A stretch of DNA of 64,000 nucleotides from Streptomyces sp. NBC_01268 (GTDB lineage: Bacteria > Actinomycetota > Actinomycetes > Streptomycetales > Streptomycetaceae), in NCBI RefSeq assembly GCF_036240795.1, contig NZ_CP108454.1, positions 4,526,001-4,590,000 of the forward strand, in the 5' to 3' direction. Of this stretch, positions 43,196 to 55,814 are shown piece after piece; within the stretch, counting starts at the first letter, position 1, and every line of letters starts with the position of its first letter. A program made the position numbers and the translations under genes. The notes under the pieces were generated by a model. That model did not search any database. It was not told the origin of the DNA and saw only the letters and a list, made by a program, of their open reading frames with translations.

Positions 43196-44179
43196 ATGCG
43201 TATCGCTGTCACCGGATCCATCGCGACCGACCATCTGATGACCTTCCCCGGCTGGTTCAGCGAGCAGCTGCTCGCCGACCGGCTCGACCGGGTCTCCCTG
43301 TCGTTCCTCGCCGACAACCTGGAGGTCAGGCGCGGCGGAGTGGCAGCGAACATCGCCTTCGGACTCGGCGTGCTCGGCCTGCGTCCCGTTCTCGTGGGCG
43401 CGGTCGGCGCCGACTTCGAGCCGTACCGGATCTGGCTCAAGGACCACGGTGTGGACACCGACTCGGTGCGCGTCAGCGAGTCGCTCCACACCGCCCGGTT
43501 CGTCTGTACCACCGACCGGGCGCAGAACCAGATCGCCACCTTCTACGCCGGAGCGATGGCCGAGGCCCGCGAGATCGACCTGCGGGAGGTCGTCGCCCGG
43601 ACCGGGCGTCTGGAGCTGGTCCTGGTCTCCCCGGACGACCCCGAGGCGATGCTGCGGCACTCCCGTACCTGCCGCGAGCTGGGCGTCCCCTTCGCCGCCG
43701 ACCCGTCGCAGCAGCTCGCGCGGCTCGACGGCGGCCAGGTGCGGGAACTGGTGGACGGGGCGCGGTTCCTGTTCACCAACGAGTACGAGACCGCCCTGCT
43801 GCACGAGAAGACCGGCTGGGCCGAGGCGGACGTGCTGCGCCGCGTCGGCACCTGGGTCACCACCCACGGCGAGGCCGGTGTGCGCATCCGTGGCGAGGGC
43901 CGCGCGCCGCTGGCCGTGCCGGCGGTGCCGGTGGCGGGCGTGGTCGACCCGACGGGCGTCGGTGACGCCTTCCGGGCCGGCTTCCTCGCCGGAACGCTGT
44001 GGGGCGTGCCCGAGCGGTGCGCGGCCCAGCTGGGCTGCGCGGTCGCCGCGACCGTCCTCGACTACGTGGGGACACAGGAGTACCGGCTGCACCGCGATCC
44101 GCTCCTGGACCGGATCAGGACGACGTACGGAGTGGGCTGCACGGCTTCGCTGCTCACCCACTTGAGGGCACTGTCATGA
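43196..44179 (+). CDS. Adenosine kinase-like PfkB sugar kinase
   Basis: A 327-residue ribokinase-family kinase. The C-terminal signature is VVDPTGVGDAFRAGFLAG (catalytic Asp in GVGDAF), with GGVAANIAFGLGVLGL near the N-terminus. The resemblance to actinobacterial adenosine kinase and its location between metK and metH suggest that it converts adenosine released by AhcY to AMP, which drives SAH hydrolysis forward. A ribokinase-like sugar substrate cannot be fully excluded. Confidence 0.85.
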   Translation: MRIAVTGSIATDHLMTFPGWFSEQLLADRLDRVSLSFLADNLEVRRGGVAANIAFGLGVLGLRPVLVGAVGADFEPYRIWLKDHGVDTDSVRVSESLHTARFVCTTDRAQNQIATFYAGAMAEAREIDLREVVARTGRLELVLVSPDDPEAMLRHSRTCRELGVPFAADPSQQLARLDGGQVRELVDGARFLFTNEYETALLHEKTGWAEADVLRRVGTWVTTHGEAGVRIRGEGRAPLAVPAVPVAGVVDPTGVGDAFRAGFLAGTLWGVPERCAAQLGCAVAATVLDYVGTQEYRLHRDPLLDRIRTTYGVGCTASLLTHLRALS

Positions 44180-44189
44180 GGGGGCTGAC

Positions 44190-47100
44190 GTGAGTACCGG
44201 AAGGCGTTCCCTGAGGGAGGAGTTCGCCACGCGGGTCGTGGTGGCCGACGGGGCGATGGGCACCATGCTCCAGGCCGCCGACCCCACGATGGACGACTTC
44301 CAGCAGCTGGAGGGCTGCAACGAGATCCTCAACGTCACCCGCCCCGACATCGTGGCCTCCGTGCACGACGCCTACTTCTCGGTCGGCGTGGACTGCGTGG
44401 AGACCAACACCTTCGGCGCCAACCTGGCGGCCCTCGCCGAGTACGGCATCGAGGACCGGGTGTACGAGCTGTCGGAGGCCGGCGCGCGGATCGCCCGCAC
44501 CGCCGCCGACGCCCACACGGCCGCCGACGGGCGCCCCCGCTGGGTGCTCGGCTCCATGGGCCCCGGCACCAAGCTGCCGACCCTCGGGCACATCACGTAC
44601 GAGCCGCTGCGCGAGGCCTACCGGCAGAACGCCGAGGGGCTGATCCGCGGCGGCGCGGACGCCCTGCTCATCGAGACCTCGCAGGACCTGCTCCAGACGA
44701 AGGCGGCCGTCATCGGCGCCCGCCAGGCCCTGGACCGGGCCGGGCTCGACCTGCCGCTGATCGTGCAGGTGACCGTCGAGACGACGGGCACCATGCTGCT
44801 GGGCTCCGAGATCGGGGCGGCGCTGACCGCGCTGGAGCCGCTCGGCATCGACATGATCGGCCTCAACTGCGCCACCGGCCCGGCGGAGATGGCCGAGCAC
44901 CTGCGCCACCTGTCCCGGCACGCCCGGATACCGGTCTCCGTCATGCCCAACGCGGGCCTGCCGGTGCTCACCTCGGACGGCGCGCACTACCCCCTGACGC
45001 CATCCGAACTCGCGGACGCCCAGGAGGCGTTCGTACGGGACTACGGACCGGCCCTGGTCGGCGGCTGCTGCGGCACCACCCCCGAGCACCTGCGGGAGAT
45101 CGTCGAGCGGGTGCGGGGCGCGGCCGTGAAGCCGCGGACCCCGGTCGTCGAGCCGGGCGCGTCCTCCCTCTACAGCCACGTGCCCTTCCGCCAGGACACC
45201 TCGTACCTGGCGATCGGGGAGCGGACCAACGCCAACGGGTCGAAGAAGTTCCGCGAGGCCATGCTGGCGGGCCGCTGGGACGACTGCGTGGAGATGGCCC
45301 GCGACCAGATCCGCGAGGGCGCGCACATGCTCGACCTGTGCGTGGACTACGTGGGCCGGGACGGCGCCGCGGACATGGCGGAGCTGGCCGGCCGCTTCGC
45401 GACCGCCTCCACGCTGCCGATCGTCCTGGACTCCACCGAGATCGGCGTGCTGCGGGCGGGCCTGGAGAAGCTGGGCGGCCGGGCCGTGCTCAACTCGGTC
45501 AACTACGAGGACGGTGACGGGCCCGAGTCGCGGTTCGCGCAGGTCACGTCGTTGGCGCGGGAGCACGGGGCGGCGCTGATGGCGCTGACCATCGACGAGG
45601 AGGGCCAGGCCCGCACCGTCGAGCACAAGGTCGCCATCGCCGAGCGGCTGATCGCGGACCTGACGGGGAACTGGGGGATCAGGGAGTCGGACATCCTGAT
45701 CGACACCCTCACGTTCACCATCTGCACCGGCCAGGAGGAGTCCCGCAAGGACGGCATCGCGACGATCGAGGCGATCCGCGAGCTGAAGCGGCGCCACCCG
45801 GACGTGCAGACCACGCTCGGCCTGTCCAACATCTCCTTCGGCCTGAACCCGGCCGCGCGGCTCGTGCTGAACTCGGTCTTCCTCGACGAGTGCGTCAAGG
45901 CCGGCCTGGACTCGGCGATCGTCCACGCCTCGAAGATCCTGCCGATCGCCCGCCTGGAGCCGGAGCAGGTCGAGGTCGCGCTGGACCTGATCTACGACCG
46001 GCGGCGGGAGGGCTACGACCCGCTCCAGCGGCTCCTGGAGCTCTTCGAGGGTGCCACGGCGCAGTCCCTCAAGGCCGGGAAGGCCGAGGAGCTGCTCGCG
46101 CTGCCGCTGGAGGAGCGCCTCAAGCGCCGCATCATCGACGGCGAGAAGAACGGCCTGGAGGCCGACCTCGACGCGGCGCTCGCGGAGCGTCCGGCCCTGG
46201 AGATCGTCAACGACATCCTCCTGGACGGCATGAAGACGGTCGGCGAGCTGTTCGGCTCCGGTCAGATGCAGCTGCCGTTCGTGCTCCAGTCGGCCGAGGT
46301 CATGAAGATCGCGGTGGCCTATCTGGAGCCGCACATGGAGAAGACGGACGCCGACGGGAAGGGCACGATCGTGCTCGCCACCGTGCGCGGCGACGTCCAC
46401 GACATCGGCAAGAACCTCGTCGACATCATCCTCTCCAACAACGGCTACAACGTCGTCAACATCGGCATCAAGCAGCCGGTCTCCGCGATCCTGGAGGCCG
46501 CCGAAGAACACCGCGCCGACGTCATCGGCATGTCCGGTCTCCTGGTCAAGTCGACCGTGATCATGAAGGAGAACCTGGAGGAGCTGAACGGCCGCGGGCT
46601 GGCCGAGCGCTTCCCCGTGATCCTCGGCGGGGCCGCTCTGACCAGGGCGTACGTCGAGCAGGACCTGCACGAGCTGTACGGCGGCGAGGTCCGTTACGCC
46701 CGCGACGCCTTCGAGGGCCTGCGTCTGATGGACGCCCTCATGGCGGTCAAGCGGGGCGTGCCGGGCGCGACCCTGCCCGAGCTCAAGCAGCGCCGGGTGC
46801 CGAAGCGGGAGACCCCGGTCCTGGAGGTGCGCGAGCCCGAGCCGGCCGGGCGGTCCGACGTGGCCGCCGACAACCCCGTACCGGAGCCGCCGTTCCTCGG
46901 CACGCGGGTCGTCAAGGGCATCCAGCTGGCCGAGTACGCCTCCTGGCTCGACGAGGGAGCCCTGTTCAAGGGCCAGTGGGGGCTCAAGGACGCCGCCACG
47001 ATCGAGTCGGAGGGCCGGCCGCGGCTGCGCGGCTGGCTGGACCGGCTGCAGACGGACCACCTCCTCGAAGCGGCCGTCGTGTACGGCTACTTCCCCTGTG

Positions 47101-47653
47101 TGTCCAAGGGCGACGACCTGATCGTCCTGGACGAGGACGGAGGCGAGCGGACCCGCTTCTCCTTCCCCCGCCAACAGCGGGGCCGCCGCCTCTGCCTGGC
47201 CGACTTCTTCCGCGCGGAGGACTCCGGCGAGGTCGACGTGCTCGCCCTCCAGGTCGTCACCGTCGGCTCGCGGATCGGGGAGGAGACGGCGAAGCTGTTC
47301 GCCGCCGACTCCTACCGCGACTACCTGGAGCTGCACGGCCTGTCCGTGCAGCTGGCCGAGGCGCTGGCCGAGTGCTGGCACGGCCGGGTGCGGGCCGAGT
47401 GGGGCATCGGCGGCGCCGACCCGGCCGGCATCGAGGGGATGCTGCGCACCGAGTACCAGGGCTGCCGCTACTCGCTGGGCTACCCGGCCTGCCCCGACCT
47501 GGAGGACCGGGCGAAGATCGCCGAGCTGCTGCGGCCCGAGCGGATCGGGGTCGAGCTGTCGGAGGAGTACCAGCTGCACCCCGAGCAGTCGACGGACGCC
47601 TTCGTCGTGCACCACCCGGAGGCGAGCTACTTCAACGCGGGAGGCAGACGCCT

Positions 47654-47657
<4 letters not shown>
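44190..47657 (+). CDS. metH: Cobalamin-dependent methionine synthase
   Basis: A full-length 1155-residue enzyme that remethylates homocysteine with methyl-tetrahydrofolate. Domains in order: homocysteine-binding barrel (about 1-320) with zinc Cys293/Cys294 in [10 protein letters not shown]; pterin-binding barrel (about 340-620) with [13 protein letters not shown]; cap and cobalamin domain (640-890) with His737 in DVHDIGKN; reactivation domain at the end (890-1155). The start is GTG 44190 with GAGGGGG. It depends on B12 supply. Probably a second copy devoted to the cluster; it is intact with no frameshift. Confidence 0.96.
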
Positions 47658-49945
<2,288 letters not shown>

Positions 49946-49946
<1 letters not shown>

Positions 49947-50623
49947 TGTGTACCGGCGACGTGCACGACAGACGTGATCCCTGGCTCCCGGACCATCTCC
50001 TGAAGACGGAGCGGGACCTGCTGATGCCGCTGCTGCGCCGGACGCCCGCCGAGGCGTTCGAGCTCCGCACGGCCTGCCCGGGCTGGACCGCCCGGCAGGT
50101 GCTCGCGCACTGCGGGGCGGCACTGGTCAGGATCGTCGAGGGGCGCCTGGAGGAGGGCGTGTTCCTGCCCGAGGCCAACGCCTGCGACGTGGCCGAGCGG
50201 GAGGACTGGCCGCTCCACCGGATCCTCGACGAGCTGGAGCGGGGCCTCACCGAGGCCGGTCCGGTCATCGCCGAGCGGGAGGACGGCCGGCTCGACGCCG
50301 TCGCGCTCGGCGAGTGGGTCCACGCCGGGGACGTACGGGAGGCCTTCGGCGAACCCGGCGCCTACTGCGGGGACGCCCTGGAGCTCGCGCTGCCGCTGCT
50401 CTCCGTCACCAGCCGCAAGCGGGAGACCCCCCGCCTGGTCGGGGTCCTCGCGGACCGGGGCGGCGGCGAGGTGGACCTCGGCAACGAGATCGAGGGCCGC
50501 CCGCCGGCCCGCTTCCACGGAGACGCGGCGACCTTGATCCGCATCTACTCGGGACGCCCGCTGGTACGGACCCGCTACGAACTGACGGGCGCGACGGAGC
50601 AGGAACTACTCATCTACCGCTGA
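49946..50623 (+). CDS. DinB/mycothiol-dependent maleylpyruvate isomerase-like protein
   Basis: A 225-residue protein of the TIGR03083-type family: an N-terminal DinB-like helical bundle with a His (RTACPGWTARQVLAHCGAALVR) and a C-terminal MDMPI-like domain (SRKRETPRLVGVLADRGGGEV). Members bind a divalent metal and are thought to use mycothiol as a thiol cofactor. It is translationally coupled to ahcY and ends just before a strong hairpin. It may process or protect a reactive intermediate of the cluster; no reaction is known. Confidence 0.75.
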
Positions 50624-50630
50624 GGGCGGC

Positions 50631-50658
50631 GGGCCCCGGTCCCTTCGGACCGGGGCCC
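50631..50658 (+). terminator. 12-bp hairpin between the SAM-cycle operon and the NRPS gene
   Basis: A perfect 12-bp stem (GGGCCCCGGTCC with its complement) and a CTTC loop, seven bases after the stop codon of the MDMPI-like gene and 28 bases before the NRPS ATG. It looks like a terminator, but the short space leaves no room for a promoter downstream. It may be an attenuator. Confidence 0.8.
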
Positions 50659-50686
50659 ACCCCTTTCACTCACGAAGAGGACCTTC

Positions 50687-53600
50687 ATGCCCAGCACGGT
50701 GAACACCTGGGAGACGCTCGACCGGCTCCTGCACGACCAGGCGGCACAGCGCCCCGACGACCCCGCGGTCGTCTTCGGCGAGGAGACGCTGTCCTTCCGC
50801 GAGCTCCACGAGGGCGCCGCCGTCCTCGCCACGTACCTCCGCACGGCAGGGGTGACCGCCGACGCCCGCATCGGCGTGCACGTCGAACCCTCACTCGAAC
50901 TGGTGATCGGCACCTGGGGCGTGCTGCTCTCCGGCGGCGCCTACGTCCCGCTCTCCCCGGAGTACCCCGAGGAGCGCCTCCGCTACATGATCGAGGACAG
51001 CGGCGCCCGCATCGTCTTCACCCAGGAACGCTTCCGCGCCCGCGTCACCGAACTCGCCCCGCCCGGCACCACCGTCGTCACCCTCAAGGACGCCGTCCAG
51101 CACGCCTGGCGCACCGCCGGCGAGGAACACCCCCTCGCCGAGCCCGAGCTGAGCCCTTCCCAGCTCGCGTACGTCATCTACACCTCGGGCTCCACCGGCA
51201 AGCCCAAGGGCGTCATGGTCGAGCACCGCTCCATCGCGGCCCAGATGCGCTGGATGGCCGACGCGCACCGGCTCGGCCCGGACGCCGTCGTCGTCCAGAA
51301 GACCCCCATGTCCTTCGACGCCGCCCAGTGGGAGATCCTCGCCTCCGCCGTCGGCGCCCGCGTCGCCATGGGACCGCCCGGCGTCTACCGCGACCCCGAG
51401 GGCCTGATCGACACCATCCGACGGCACGGCGCCACCATGCTCCAGGGCGTCCCGACCCTCCTCCAGGCCCTCGTGGACACCGAGCGCCTCGGCACGTGCT
51501 CCAGCCTGCGCCGGGTCTACTCGGGCGGCGAGATCCTCTCCCGCAACCTCGCCGTGCAGCTGCTCGCCGAGCTGCCCGACGCCGAACTGATCAACCTGTA
51601 CGGCCCGACCGAGTGCACCATCAACGCCTCCTCGCACACCGTGGACCGGGCCACCGTCGCCGACGGGCCCGCGGCCGTACCGATCGGCAGACCGGCGTAC
51701 GAGACCACCTTCCACATACGCGACGGCGAACTGTGCATCGGCGGGGTCCAGGTGGCGCGGGGGTACCTGGACCGGCCCGAGCTCACGGCCGAGCGCTTCG
51801 TCACCGCCGAGGACGGCGAACGCCTCTACCGCACCGGAGACCTGGCCACCTGGAACGAGGACGGCACCGTCCAGTTCGCCGGCCGCGCCGACAACCAGAT
51901 CAAGCTCCGCGGCTTCCGCGTCGAGCTCGACGAGATCGCGCTCGCCATCGAGAACCACGACTGGGTGAAGTCCGCCGCCGTCATCGTGAAGAACGAGCCC
52001 CGCACCGGCTTCCAGAACCTGGTCGCCTGCGTCGAGCTCTCCCCCAAGGAAGCCGCCCTGATGGACCAGGGCAACCACGGCGCCCACCACCAGTCCAAGG
52101 AGTCCAAGCTCCAGGTCAAGGCGCAGCTCTCCAACGCGGGCACCCTCGACGCCGCCGCCCTCGCCGGCCGCCCCGTCGTCGGCCTGCCCGGCCGCACCCC
52201 CACCGAGCGGATGCGCCGCACCGTCTTCGCCCGCAAGACCTACCGCTTCTACGAGGGCGGCCCGGTCACCCGCGCCGACGTCCTCGCCGCCCTGGCCCGC
52301 CGCCCCGAGGGCATCGGCTCCCGCCAGGTCGGCACCCTCACCGCGGCCGACCTGGGCGAGATCCTGCGCTGGTTCGGGCAGTTCCCCAGCGAGGAGCGCC
52401 TGCTCCCGAAGTACGGCTACGCCTCGCCGGGCGCGCTGTACGCGACCCAGCTGTACGTCGAGGTCCGCGGCGTCGCGGGCCTGGAGCCCGGCACGTACTA
52501 CTACCACCCGGTCCACCACCGGCTGCACCTGATGGAGCCGGGCACCGCCGACGGCCCGCCCCTGGTCCGGCTCGGCTTCCGCGGCAAGTGGGCGGCGATC
52601 GAGCCGGTCTACCGGAACAACATCCGCGAGGTCCTGGAGATCGAGACCGGCCACATGGTCGGCCTGTTCGAGGAGGTCCTGCCGGGCCTGGGCCTCGGCA
52701 TCCGGCCGGTGCGCGGCGGGACGCCCGGGGACGCCGAGGACCTGGGCGTGTTCGAACTCGTGCCGTACGACGAGGAGTCGGCCGCGGCGGACGAGGCGCG
52801 GGTCGACCTGTACGTGCAGTCCCATCCCGGCCGGATCGCCGACCTCCCGGGCGGCCAGTACGCCTACGAGCAGGGCCGGTTGAACGAGATCTCCGCCGGA
52901 TCCGCCGGCCTGGTGGAGAAGAAGCACGTCATCGCGATCAACCAGGCGGTGTACGAGCGGGCCGCCCTCGGCATCACGGCGATCAGCCGCGGCACGGAGC
53001 CGTGGCGCGCCTACATCGACCTGGGCCGCGCGCTCCAGCGCCTCCAGCTCGGCGACCACGGCCTCGGCTTCATGTCCTCCGGCTACAGCTCGATGTCCGG
53101 CAACCCGCTGCCGGCCGCCCGCCGCATGGACGAGGTCCTGGCGGCGGCCGGCCGCCCGACCGGCCCCTCGTACTTCTTCGTCGGCGGCCGGGTCAGCGAG
53201 GAGCAGCGGCTCAGCGAGGGCATGTACGAGGACACCGTCCACATGAAGGGTCCCGCGGAGATGATCCGCGACGACCTCGTCAACCACCTGCCCGACTACA
53301 TGATCCCCAACCGGGTCGTCGTCCTCGACCGGCTGCCGCACTCCGCGAACGGCAAGGTCGACGCCAAGGCCCTCGGCGAGCTGGCCGTCGTCAACGCGGG
53401 CCTCCACGGCCGCCCGCACGTCCCGCCGCGCACCCGCACCGAGACCCGGCTCACCGGGATCTGGGCGGCGGCCCTCAAGTACGAGGAGGTCGAGGCGGTC
53501 TCCGTGCAGGACGACTTCTTCGAGTCGGGCGGCAACTCGCTGATCGCGGTCGCGCTCATCACGAAGATCAACCGCGAGTTCGCCGACGCGGCGCTCCCGC

Positions 53601-54448
53601 TCCAGATCCTCTTCGAGGCCCCCACGATCGAGAAGCTGGCCCACCGGGTGGACGGCGCCGCCGCCACCCCGGCGTCCCGGCTGGTGCGGCTGCACGCGGA
53701 CGGCGCCCAGTCGCCCGTCTTCTGCTGGCCCGGGCTCGGCGGCTACACGATGAACCTGCGCTTCCTGGCGGAAGAGCTGGGCATCGACCGCCCGTTCTAC
53801 GGGGTGCAGGCGCACGGCATCAACCGCGGGGAGACCCCGTACGCGACCATCCGCGAGATGGCCGCGGCCGACGTGGCCGCGATCCGCCGGCGCCAGCCCT
53901 CCGGCCCGTACACCCTGTGGGGCTACTCCTTCGGTGCCCGCGTCGCCTTCGAGTCGGCCCACCTGATGGAGGCGGCGGGCGAGCAGGTGGAGAACCTCTT
54001 CCTGATCGCGCCCGGCTCGCCGAAGGTCCGCGCCGAGTCCGCCGCCGGGGGCGCTTCGTACGACAACCCGGGCTTCACCCAGATCCTCTACTCGGTCTTC
54101 GCGGGCGCCCTGGCGGACGTCCCCGCGAAGGACGCCGAGTCGTTCGCGGCCCACGTCGCGGAACGCTTCCCGGCCCTGGACCCGGAGCTGATCGCCCGGA
54201 TCATCGCGATCGTGGAGCAGACCTTCGACTTCACGTACACCTTCCGCGAGCTGACCGAGCGCAAGGTCTCCTGCCCGGTGACGATCTTCAAGGCCCAGGG
54301 CGACGACTACTCCTTCCTCGAAGCCGCCACCGGCTGGTCCACCCGCCCGCCGACGGTGATCGAACTGGACGCCGACCACTACAGCCTGCTGCGGGCGCCG
54401 GACCTGAGGGAACTGGTGAAGAAGATCCACTACCGCCTGGGCCGGTAG
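50687..54448 (+). CDS. indC: Indigoidine synthetase-type NRPS (A-Ox-T-TE)
   Basis: A 1253-residue single-module NRPS closely resembling BpsA/IndC, which adenylate L-glutamine, oxidise and cyclise it and release an aminolactam that dimerises to the blue pigment indigoidine. Order: adenylation domain with YTSGSTGKPKG near 165 and QKTPMSFDAAQWEIL; an inserted flavin oxidase (about 505-800) starting at VFARKTYRFYEGG and including LPKYGYASPGALYATQ; carrier domain with Ser951 in FESGGNSLIA; thioesterase with Ser1081 in WGYSFGARVAFE. There is no condensation domain. The gene follows the SAM-cycle operon after a hairpin. Substrate specificity other than glutamine cannot be excluded. Confidence 0.9.
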   Translation: MPSTVNTWETLDRLLHDQAAQRPDDPAVVFGEETLSFRELHEGAAVLATYLRTAGVTADARIGVHVEPSLELVIGTWGVLLSGGAYVPLSPEYPEERLRYMIEDSGARIVFTQERFRARVTELAPPGTTVVTLKDAVQHAWRTAGEEHPLAEPELSPSQLAYVIYTSGSTGKPKGVMVEHRSIAAQMRWMADAHRLGPDAVVVQKTPMSFDAAQWEILASAVGARVAMGPPGVYRDPEGLIDTIRRHGATMLQGVPTLLQALVDTERLGTCSSLRRVYSGGEILSRNLAVQLLAELPDAELINLYGPTECTINASSHTVDRATVADGPAAVPIGRPAYETTFHIRDGELCIGGVQVARGYLDRPELTAERFVTAEDGERLYRTGDLATWNEDGTVQFAGRADNQIKLRGFRVELDEIALAIENHDWVKSAAVIVKNEPRTGFQNLVACVELSPKEAALMDQGNHGAHHQSKESKLQVKAQLSNAGTLDAAALAGRPVVGLPGRTPTERMRRTVFARKTYRFYEGGPVTRADVLAALARRPEGIGSRQVGTLTAADLGEILRWFGQFPSEERLLPKYGYASPGALYATQLYVEVRGVAGLEPGTYYYHPVHHRLHLMEPGTADGPPLVRLGFRGKWAAIEPVYRNNIREVLEIETGHMVGLFEEVLPGLGLGIRPVRGGTPGDAEDLGVFELVPYDEESAAADEARVDLYVQSHPGRIADLPGGQYAYEQGRLNEISAGSAGLVEKKHVIAINQAVYERAALGITAISRGTEPWRAYIDLGRALQRLQLGDHGLGFMSSGYSSMSGNPLPAARRMDEVLAAAGRPTGPSYFFVGGRVSEEQRLSEGMYEDTVHMKGPAEMIRDDLVNHLPDYMIPNRVVVLDRLPHSANGKVDAKALGELAVVNAGLHGRPHVPPRTRTETRLTGIWAAALKYEEVEAVSVQDDFFESGGNSLIAVALITKINREFADAALPLQILFEAPTIEKLAHRVDGAAATPASRLVRLHADGAQSPVFCWPGLGGYTMNLRFLAEELGIDRPFYGVQAHGINRGETPYATIREMAAADVAAIRRRQPSGPYTLWGYSFGARVAFESAHLMEAAGEQVENLFLIAPGSPKVRAESAAGGASYDNPGFTQILYSVFAGALADVPAKDAESFAAHVAERFPALDPELIARIIAIVEQTFDFTYTFRELTERKVSCPVTIFKAQGDDYSFLEAATGWSTRPPTVIELDADHYSLLRAPDLRELVKKIHYRLGR

Positions 54449-54535
54449 CCCTTTCGGGCCCGGCCGCGATGCGGGGCGGGGGACCGGCTGGTGTGCTGGT
54501 CGGGACCCCACCCCTGCGCGTACGGGAGCAGCACC

Positions 54536-54814
54536 ATGGCCGTCATCGTCACCCTCGAGATCCCCGGCGGCACCCAGGAGCAGTACGAGCGCACCAACGA
54601 CCGGATCACCCACGCGTCCTGGTTCCCGCCCCCGGGCTTCATCGCCCACGCGGCGGGACCCGACGGGACGGGCGGCTGGCGGGTGGTCGATCTCTGGGAG
54701 TCGGAGGAGGCGTTCCGGGCGTTCGTGGAGAAGGCGACGCCGATCTTCCAGGAGACGGGGATGCCCCCGGTCCTGCCGAGGATCGACCCGCTCACGAACG
54801 TCGTCGTGAAGTAG
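54536..54814 (+). CDS. Small hypothetical protein downstream of the NRPS
   Basis: A 92-residue protein (MAVIVTLEIPGGTQEQYERTND ... LPRIDPLTNVVVK) with the look of a dimeric alpha/beta-barrel monooxygenase-like fold, a class of small proteins often found in secondary-metabolite clusters. No catalytic residue is certain. GGGAG is about seven bases before ATG. It may belong to the NRPS unit (87-base gap) or be independent. Confidence 0.55.
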   Translation: MAVIVTLEIPGGTQEQYERTNDRITHASWFPPPGFIAHAAGPDGTGGWRVVDLWESEEAFRAFVEKATPIFQETGMPPVLPRIDPLTNVVVK

Positions 54815-54895
54815 GCGCAGGAGCGGCCACCGTCCTCCGTCCCCCCCCCGTAATTCCGTTGCGGGCGGCCCGGCGCCGGAGGGACCCTGCACCGC

Positions 54896-55177
54896 ATGAC
54901 CTCCGATCTCTTCGCCGCCGACGGACGCCTGAAGGCGATCCCTCGCAAGCCCGCTCGTAGAGCGGCCCTCCTCGACCACCTCGCCGCGACGCTGTTCGAG
55001 CCGGGTCGCGTGTACGCCGAGCGCGAGGTCAACGAGGCGCTGAAGACGGTGCACGCGGACTTTCCGGCGCTGCGCCGCTATCTGGTGACCGGCGGGCAGC
55101 TCTCCCGGACCAAGGACGGCTCGGCCTACCGGCGACAGCCCGGCGCCCCCGCAGGAGCGACCCCCGCCGTCGCGTGA
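54896..55177 (+). CDS. DUF2087 protein
   Basis: A 93-residue protein matching DUF2087 (RLKAIPRKPARRAALLDHLAATLFEPGRVYAEREVNEAL...DFPALRRYLVTGGQLSR), a helical DNA-binding-like domain often found at the end of regulators. Here it is a stand-alone protein. Its stop overlaps the LysE-type gene start (GTGA). Function unknown. Confidence 0.85.
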   Translation: MTSDLFAADGRLKAIPRKPARRAALLDHLAATLFEPGRVYAEREVNEALKTVHADFPALRRYLVTGGQLSRTKDGSAYRRQPGAPAGATPAVA

Positions 55178-55800
55178 CGGCCGCGGCCCTGGCCGGCCTG
55201 CTCGCCGGCTACGGCATCGCGATCCCGGTCGGCGCGGTCGGCGCGTACCTCGTCGCCGTCACCGCCCGCACCGGCTGGCGCACGGGCGCCGCCGCGGCCC
55301 TGGGCGTCGCCACCGCCGACGGCGTCTACGCCCTGCTGGCGGTCGCGGGCGGCTCGGCCCTCGTCCCGTACCTGACCCCGGTGATGACCCCGCTGCGCTG
55401 GGTCTCGGCGCTGGTCCTGGTGGTGCTGGCCGTCCGGGCGGCGTGGACGGCGGTACGGACCCACCGCTCCGGCGCCCTGGCCTCGCGCGACGACGGCACG
55501 ACGACGCTGACCCCGGCCCGCGCGTACGTGACCTTCCTGGGCATCACGGTCCTCAACCCCATGACGGTGATCTACTTCGTCGCGCTGATCCTCGCGACGG
55601 GCCCGGCAGCCCCGTCGTCCCCCGTCGAACGCACCGCCTTCGTCCTCGCCGCCCTCCTCGCCTCCGCGAGCTGGCAACTGCTCCTGGCCACCGGCGGCAG
55701 CCTCCTCGGCCGCACCCTCACCGGCCCCCGGGGCCGGCTGGCGACGGCCCTGGCGTCGAGCACGCTGATCGTGGTGCTGGCGGTGCGGTTGGTGGGGTAG
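55174..55800 (+). CDS. LysE-family amino-acid exporter
   Basis: A 208-residue membrane protein with six hydrophobic helices, starting LAGLLAGYGIAIPVGAVGAYLV (the LysE/RhtB N-terminal signature) and carrying FLGITVLNPMTVIYFVALIL. Members export basic or hydrophobic amino acids or related metabolites. GTG 55174 overlaps the DUF2087 stop. It could export a product of the adjacent cluster, but this is a guess. Confidence 0.85.
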   Translation: MTAAALAGLLAGYGIAIPVGAVGAYLVAVTARTGWRTGAAAALGVATADGVYALLAVAGGSALVPYLTPVMTPLRWVSALVLVVLAVRAAWTAVRTHRSGALASRDDGTTTLTPARAYVTFLGITVLNPMTVIYFVALILATGPAAPSSPVERTAFVLAALLASASWQLLLATGGSLLGRTLTGPRGRLATALASSTLIVVLAVRLVG

Positions 55801-55814
55801 GGGCCTCGGCGCGG

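Noticed and set aside
50891..55054. A 1387-residue minus-strand frame opposite the NRPS gene
   Set aside because: Antisense shadow of a high-GC gene; the NRPS motifs on the plus strand are complete.
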